Shown here in pieces: positions 57,817 through 64,000 of a stretch of DNA of 64,000 bases. The notes under the pieces were generated by a model. The model did not search any database. It saw only the letters and a program-made list of their open reading frames with translations, and was not told the origin of the DNA. Location: assembly GCF_032854445.1 (NCBI RefSeq), contig NC_088305.1:5001-69000 (forward strand). The letters are read 5' to 3'. Numbering within the stretch: the stretch's first letter is position 1; the number at the start of each line of letters is the position of its first letter. This DNA comes from Liolophura sinensis. Its lineage: Eukaryota > Mollusca > Polyplacophora > Chitonida > Chitonidae. The translations under genes and the position numbers were made by a program.

Positions 57817-59019
57817 CCTCTTCTGAATTTTCCTTATATTACATATTTAGTCTAATAAGAAACATAGAAGAATGTTGTTTAGAAACTTACAATAAAGAAA
57901 CTATAGACGTTTGTCAAAACATTCAACAGGCATCAGTCATTACCACTACCACTGTTCTTCAACATTGCTTGCATTTATCATGGTACAGACACAGTCTGGT
58001 AACAGTAAAGACACATTTTCTCAGAATTAGACTAATGTGGAAACTTAACTGTATCAGTTAGAGCTTATAACCTCTCAAGTATGCATCGGTAACTTTTGCA
58101 GATCCGTAAAACGCAACAGCTACGTATAATTCAACCTACGTAAACACAATCTATTTGTATGACATTTCAAATAACTACAGTTTTGATGTTGTTATGTGCT
58201 GTCTTGTGGGTGTTTAGGAACAAAATGGCTGAATAACATCCTGGTGCCTCAAAACAAATACAATAGCTCCCCCTATATGCACTTAGCGACTTGACTCCTC
58301 TTGATGACCCAAATGCTAATGGTAAAGACAACCCAAGATGTATCAACATTTTTCAAAAATTTCATTGTAAAAAATATAGCAAACTAGGAAATACTCATAC
58401 TCTTATGGACTTAAATTCATGTTTAATGCTTCAAATATATATGTTGTGATGGATAAGTTTTCATTAGGAAATACCACACTTTAAGGCAACCTTCTCTGGT
58501 CTTTTCAAATCAGAGTGTGTGTTCTTAAATGGGTTGGGGTTTCAACCAAATCCATGTTACTCCATAGAAAAAAAACATAAACTATGTTTTTAGCATTTAA
58601 TACTATACCAAACTAACAAAGTTTTATGTAACCTCCTCCCCCCCCCCCCAAAAAAAAAACAGATATTGTTATTTATGCATTTTCCTGAAAATGGCCCTGT
58701 ATAATGCCGACATTTTGGGAAGGCTGAATATATATGATTCAACGATGTATGTCAATTTTACAATATGCGTGATTTTAACCAGGGTATTACAGCTTCAGTG
58801 CAACCCACTGTCCACACATTTGCCTCTCAAACTTGGGGACATACATTATTTACCTTACCAGGGTGTTATGCCAAACCCACGCACATTCCACTTTTCTGCA
58901 CGACAGCTGACAGGATTAAGAAAGGAGAAAACTGGTTAAGGTTACATACACTGCATACATTTGTCAGTAAATAAACTCTTATGAAAAGCCGCAGGTAAGC
59001 CATAATCAACTGACTTCAT
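57817..59019. other. gene B intron, no feature seen
   Basis: AT-rich DNA with a C10A9 run near 58640 and no exon recognised. Confidence 0.4.
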
Positions 59020-59915
59020 ATCTGCAGCCCAGTCTCTCTGAAGTCAAATCTGCAGCCCAATCTCTCTGAAGTCAAATCTGCAGCCCAGTCTCCAAAACTC
59101 AGATCTGCAGCCCAATCCCTCTGAAGTCAGATCTGCAGCCCAATCTCCAAAACTCAGATCTGAAGCCCAATCTCTCTGAAGTCAAATCTGCAGCCCAGTC
59201 TCTCTGAAGTCAGATCTACAGCTCAATCTCCAAAACTCAGATCTGCAGCCCAATCTCCAAAACTCAGATCTGCAGCCCAATCTCGCTGAAGTCAGATCTA
59301 CAGCCCAATCTCTCTGAAGTCTGTTCCACAGATCAATCTCCAAAACTCAGATCTGCAGCCCAATCTCTCTGAAGTCAAATCTGCAGCCCAGTCTCTCTGA
59401 AGTCAGATCTACAGCTCAATCTCTCTGAAGTCAGATCTACAGCCCAATATCTCTGAAGTCAGATCTACAGCTCAATCTCTCTGAAGTCAGATCTACAGCC
59501 CAATCTCCAAAACTCAGATCTGCAGCCCAATCTCTCTGAAGTCAAATCTGCAGCCCAGTCTCTCTGAAGTCAGATCTACAACTCAATCTCCAAAACTCAG
59601 ATCTGCAGCCCAATCTCCAAACCTCAGATCTGCAGCCCAATCTCTCTGAAGTCAGATCTGCAGCCCAATCTCTCTGAAGTCAGATCTACAGCCCAATCTC
59701 CAAAACTCAGATCTACAGCCCAATCTCTCTGAAGTCAAATCTGCAGCCCAATCTCCAAAACTCAGATCTGCAGCCCAATCTCTCTGAAGTCAAATCTGCA
59801 GCCCAATCTCTCTGAAGTCAAATCTGCAGCCCAGTCTCTCTGAAGTCAGATCTACAGCCCAATCTCTCTGAAGTCAGATCTACAGCCCAATCTCTCTGAA
59901 GTCAGATCTGCAGAT
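59020..59915. repeat. 27/28-bp satellite, about 32 units of two types
   Basis: Two unit types are intermixed: tctctctgaagtcagatctg with cagcccaa (28 bp) and tctccaaaactcagatctgc with agcccaa (27 bp). The arrangement of types shows repeated multi-unit blocks. Confidence 0.93.
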
Positions 59916-60063
59916 TGCTGCTTCGTACACTAAAAAGTTACTAAAACTAGATCAAAAGAAACAGCCACTGGTACCCTGAAGACTGCCATCCGCTAATAGT
60001 CCATTCAACATCTCACATGTGTATGTCTGTCTGGAAGTGATCTAGCTATGGACACGTCAATCT

Positions 60064-60261
60064 TTATTTCTTTATTTATTTAGCTGAAGTTTTGCTGCTG
60101 TACTGCAGCATATTACACTTATATGACCACGTCTAATATTATGGTGGAAGGCAAACAAGTTCTGGGAACCCTTCGCCAACCTGCAGTTTGCTTGCATTGC
60201 TGATAGGCTAGGGAGTCTCTGTGCAGTGCTAGCACACTAACCACTAGTCCTTGGAGGCCGC
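60064..60261 (-). repeat. tRNA-SINE family 1, old diverged copy
   Basis: The SINE sense strand is minus. The order tail, centre, head is kept (ending ttggaggcc) but with many substitutions. Confidence 0.6.
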
Positions 60262-60452
60262 GACATGTCAGTACAAAGAGTGGCTGCTAAATCTGACTGC
60301 AGTGATACCGACAATCAACCTCATGGATCATGGAACTATGCACCAAGAATACTGACTTATGTTAAACCATTATCATTAAAGAACAAAAATTGTGTTAAAA
60401 CCTTAAATCTAATAATCTTTCTATTGGTTTAAAATGAGTCAGGGATACTTAC

Positions 60453-60529
60453 AAAATCACCATGACTGACCCTGTACTGAGATTAACTGGAGCAGGTAAG
60501 CAAACAAGATTTGTGTGGAACTCAAACAT
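60453..60529 (-). CDS. MRH-lectin gene B, exon 5 (end of luminal domain, start of membrane helix)
   Basis: The exon lies between acceptor cttcattatgttgcag and donor gtaagt on the minus strand. It is 77 bp, starting in phase 0 and ending in phase 2. It encodes MFEFHTNLVCLPAPVNL and then STGSVMVI. A Phe-Glu strand followed by a Cys-x-Pro is the end of the MRH domain in mannose-6-phosphate receptors, and the Gly-Ser-hydrophobic run starts the membrane helix that the 127-bp exon completes. The corresponding exon of gene A was not found. Its expected phases are the same. Confidence 0.75.
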
Positions 60530-60547
60530 CTGCAACATAATGAAGCA

Positions 60548-61323
60548 CAGAAATGTATACAAGAGAGATTAAACATCACCAGTCATTACATGTCACATAC
60601 AAGCTCACTGACATCACTAGCAACATAACCAGTCATCACATGCCACACACACGCTCAATGACACCACTAGCAACAATACCAGACGTCACATGCCACATAC
60701 ACGCTCAATGACACCACTAGCAACAATACCAGACGTCACATGCCACATACACGCTCAATGACACCACTAGCAACATTACCAGATGTCACACGCCACATAC
60801 AAGCCCACTGACACCACTAGCAACATTACCAGACGTCACACGCCACATACAAGCTCACTGACACCACTAGCAACACTACCAGACGTCACATGCCACATAC
60901 AAGCTCACTGACACCACTAGCAACATTACCAGACGTCACATGCCACATACAAGCCCACTGACACCACTAGCAACATTACCAGACGTCACACGCCACATAC
61001 AAGCTCACTGACACCACTAGCAACACTACCAGACATCACATGCCACATACACACTCACTGACACCACTAGCAACATTACCAGACGTCACACGCCACATAC
61101 AAGCCCACTGACACCACTAGCAACATTACCAGACGTCACACGCCACATACAAGCTCACTGACACCACTAGCAACACTACCAGACGTCACATGCCACATAC
61201 AAGCCCACTGACACCACTAGCAACATTATCAGTCGCCACATGCCACACACAAGCTCACTGACACCACTAACAACATTACCAGTCATCACATGCCACATAC
61301 AAGCTCACTTACACCACTAGCAA
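60548..61323. repeat. 50-bp satellite, about 15 units
   Basis: The unit resembles accagacgtcacatgccaca, then tacaagctcactgacaccac, then tagcaacatt. The period is exactly 50 bp at 60661, 60711 and 60761. Confidence 0.95.
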
Positions 61324-62321
61324 GTTTTTCCATCATTTCACCATCTATCACCTGAACATTCACCTAGCCTTCTTCTGCCAAGAAATAGTTCATATCTATT
61401 TCTTATGTTTCTGTTTTGTTTTAAATAAATATCATATTCAAGAATTTTTTTTCTGAAGACATCATTAGGAAAACAGTGTATTTCACAGAGTTTGGTATGT
61501 AAAAATCGACTTCCACAAATATATCTCTCAAAATGAGAGTTTTGATGCTTAACTTTTTCTGACAAGTAATTATAAACAAATCACAAAAATTCAAAAGTTG
61601 TGATACAAGGCGAATGAATTAATCAGAACAGTCATATGGGCCTATCTGTACTCCGTGCACCCATAGAGCTGTAAGTCTTTTATAGTACTGTTGACTGTGT
61701 ATCCTCACTAAGGTTTAAGACGAACAGAGAAGGTTGAAATCTACATTGCCCCTGCTCCCCAAAGTTAAATTTCTGATGCTGCAATTACGATCTGCAAAGA
61801 TTGCACGCTTTACATTTTTGGAGTGATCAGACTATGCTTGTTTTGAAGAGATGAGGATCCAAGATGGTCAGTAACCGAGTTACGATGGTGTACATGACAG
61901 CAGTGTCAACCATAACGTTTAACAGCGTAGGATATAGCGTGGGTTTTCTCTGTTCATTACACATTAGTGTTTCATGGAGTTTCATGGAGCAATGAGAAAA
62001 CAGAGCTTCTGTATGAAAACTGACTATCTCTGCATAATCAGGCACCAGAATGACATGATGGACAGACAGATGGACATACAGACAGGACTATGACAAGACT
62101 TCTTAGCCCTATGGGTGTGACGAGTACAAACAAACCCACATGCCAATGGCAGTTCTCTATGCGACTCTTAACACCCAGCACCCAGCTCAATCTTCAACAG
62201 AATGCTTATCTTGTCTGGGTACCAAGAAGTTACATTGAATGATCATGTCTGATGTGCAGGTAAACACAATCAAGGTAAGTGAAATAAGAAATTCTCCACC
62301 AGTGGTTGTATTAATACTCAC
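61324..62321. other. gene B intron, no feature seen
   Basis: AT-rich DNA between two found exons of gene B, without recognisable repeats. Confidence 0.4.
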
Positions 62322-62394
62322 ATAATAAGTAGTTGGCTTTTCTTGCAAATACTTCAATTGAGGTGTGGTACTGTGGCTACAGATCAGAGCCACC
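62322..62394 (-). CDS. MRH-lectin gene B, exon 4 (luminal domain)
   Basis: The exon lies between acceptor tgttcacagacataccag and donor gtgagt on the minus strand. It is 73 bp: one base of a split codon plus 24 codons. It encodes VALICSHSTTPQLKYLQE and ends in TTYY. It matches the exon at 30483-30561 of gene A in position, phase and the conserved Cys. The Glu and Tyr near its end are candidates for sugar-contacting residues. The preceding exons, which should carry the signal peptide and first half of the MRH domain, must lie to the right of the window. Confidence 0.75.
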
Positions 62395-62741
62395 CTGGTA
62401 TGTCTGTGAACAGTGACAATAAAAGAAATGAACTCAAAATTGTACTATCTTCTTTGCTTAATCACAGGTTTTTGAAAGTTCTGACCAGTTTAAAAATATT
62501 CCAGTAAAGTTATCAAAATGGCTACAAACTGGTCAGACTGACACACAGAATCTAAAAACTAACACGTCAAATCAGTTATCAACTGTCCTCATCAAAAAGC
62601 TTGAATTCAAACTTGATTTACAATGTTAATTGAAATTCCATCTAGCACTATGGGAGACACATGTATCCCACACTGTAGTCTAGCAGTAGGCAATCAGAAT
62701 TAGAATCAGAATTAAAACTACAATAGTTGTATTCTATGATG

Positions 62742-62930
62742 TGTGAGTTCAGCTCATGCTGGCTTCCTCCCCGACCAGACACCAGGTCTCCAGCAACTTG
62801 CGGATGGTCGTGAGTTTCTCCCAGACTCGGCCCCGTTTCCCTCCACCATAATGCTGGCCGTCATTGTATAAGTGAAATATTTTGAGTGTGGCGTTAAACA
62901 ACAATTAAACATATAAACAATTAAATAAAA
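62742..62930 (+). repeat. tRNA-SINE family 1, copy lacking most of the head
   Basis: The SINE sense strand is +. It starts at gtgagttcagctcatgctgg, includes the centre and ends with tgaaatattttgagtgtggc and an A-rich tail. Confidence 0.85.
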
Positions 62931-62981
62931 CAGTAACAAGAGCATTAACTATCGACTATTTATTGTCACAAATTAGGCCTC

Positions 62982-64000
62982 CAAAAGTCTGTGAGAGCGG
63001 GAGAATGTACGAATTCCTTGTCTAAAGCCCTCCAAACATCTGTGAAAACAGGAAAACGTATGAATTCCTTGTCTACAGCCCTCCAAAAGTCTGTGAGAAC
63101 AGGGGAATGTATGAATTCCTTGTCTACAGCCCTCCAAAAGTCTGTGAGAACAGGGGAATGTATGAATTCTTTGTCTACAGCCCTCCAAAAGTCTGTGAGA
63201 ACAGGGGAATGTATGAATTCTTTGTCTACAGCCCTCCAAAAGTCTGTGAGAACAAGGGAATGTATGAATTCCTTGTCTACAGCCCTCCAAAAGTCTGTGA
63301 GAACAGGGGAATGTATGAATTCCTTGTCTACAGCCCTCCAAAAGTCTGTGAGAACAGGGGAATGTATGAATTCCTTAACTACGGCCCTCCAAAAGTCTGT
63401 GAGAACAGGGGAATGTATGAATTCCTTGTCTACAGCCCTCCAAAAGTCTGTGAGAACAGGGGAATGTATGAATTCCTTGTCTACAGCCCTCCAAAAGTCT
63501 GTGAGAACAGGGGAATGTATGAGTTCCTTGTCTAAAGCCATCCAAAAGTCTGTGAGAACAGGGGAATGTATGAATTCCTTGTCTACAGCCCTCCAAAAGT
63601 CTGTGAGAACAGGAGAATGTACGAATTCCTTGTCCACAGCACTCCACAAGTCTGAGAGAACAGGCGAATGTATGAATTCCTTGTCTACAGCCCTCCAAAA
63701 GTCTGTGAGAACAGAAGAATGTATGAATTCCTTGTCTACAGCCCTCCACAAGTCTGTGAGAACAGGGGAATGTATGAATTCTTTGTCTACAGCCCTCCAA
63801 AAGTCTGTGAGAACAGGGGAATGTACGAATTCCTTGTCTAAAGCCCTCCAAACATCTGTGAAAACAGGAAAATGTATGAATTCCTTGTCTACAGCCCTCC
63901 AAAAGTCTGTGAGAACAGGGGAATGTATGAATTCCTTGTCTACAGCCCTCCAAAAGTCTGTGAGAACAGGGGAATGTATGAATTCCTTGTCTACAGCCCT
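62982..64000. repeat. 51-bp satellite, about 20 units, continuing beyond the window
   Basis: The unit resembles ggaatgtatgaattccttgt, then ctacagccctccaaaagtct, then gtgagaacagg, with an EcoRI site in nearly every unit. Three reading frames stay open through it, with 17-residue repeats such as FWRAVDKEFIHSPVLTD on the minus strand. I regard these as chance frames. Confidence 0.94.

Overview
The window is animal nuclear DNA, most probably from a mollusc. The evidence is spliceosomal exons with GT-AG borders, a tRNA-derived SINE in about 16 copies, Tc1, LINE and Polinton-type elements, and many satellite arrays. The mollusc assignment rests on my recollection that similar SINE and LINE tails are abundant in mollusc genomes; it is not proven here.

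Layout. 1-637 is the end of a decayed Tc1 transposon. 638-8650 is a broken Polinton/Maverick-like element: capsid-like gene, packaging-ATPase fragment, small membrane proteins, integrase on +, and protein-primed DNA polymerase B on -. 8650-10060 is AT-rich with a telomere-like tract and a degenerate minisatellite. 10060-14755 is a LINE with ORF1, endonuclease, broken reverse transcriptase and RNase H. 14735-15564 is a retroelement-like protein remnant. 15930-16800 is a second, decayed Tc1 element carrying a SINE, and 18691-20226 is a Tc1 element with an intact DD34E transposase. 20975-26030 is a 5-kb satellite of 48-bp units containing a 335-bp higher-order repeat. From 26 kb to the end the DNA is intronic or intergenic, with SINEs and about a dozen tandem arrays.

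Host genes. I found eight exons on the minus strand belonging to two paralogous genes for a type I membrane lectin of the mannose-6-phosphate-receptor (MRH) kind. Gene A has exons at 39530-39328, 35541-35430, 31506-31346, 30561-30483 and 27420-27294. Gene B has exons at 62394-62322, 60529-60453 and 48478-48352. Splice phases agree wherever neighbouring exons were found. The shared transmembrane exon is 127 bp in both genes. Gene B's 5' exons lie beyond the right edge, and the last exon of each gene was not located.

The most unusual structure is at about 49224-54864, inside a gene B intron. It has imperfect terminal inverted repeats, left-arm units in one orientation, and about 25 units of a 141-bp satellite in the opposite orientation. 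It looks like a foldback-type mobile element that carries a satellite.
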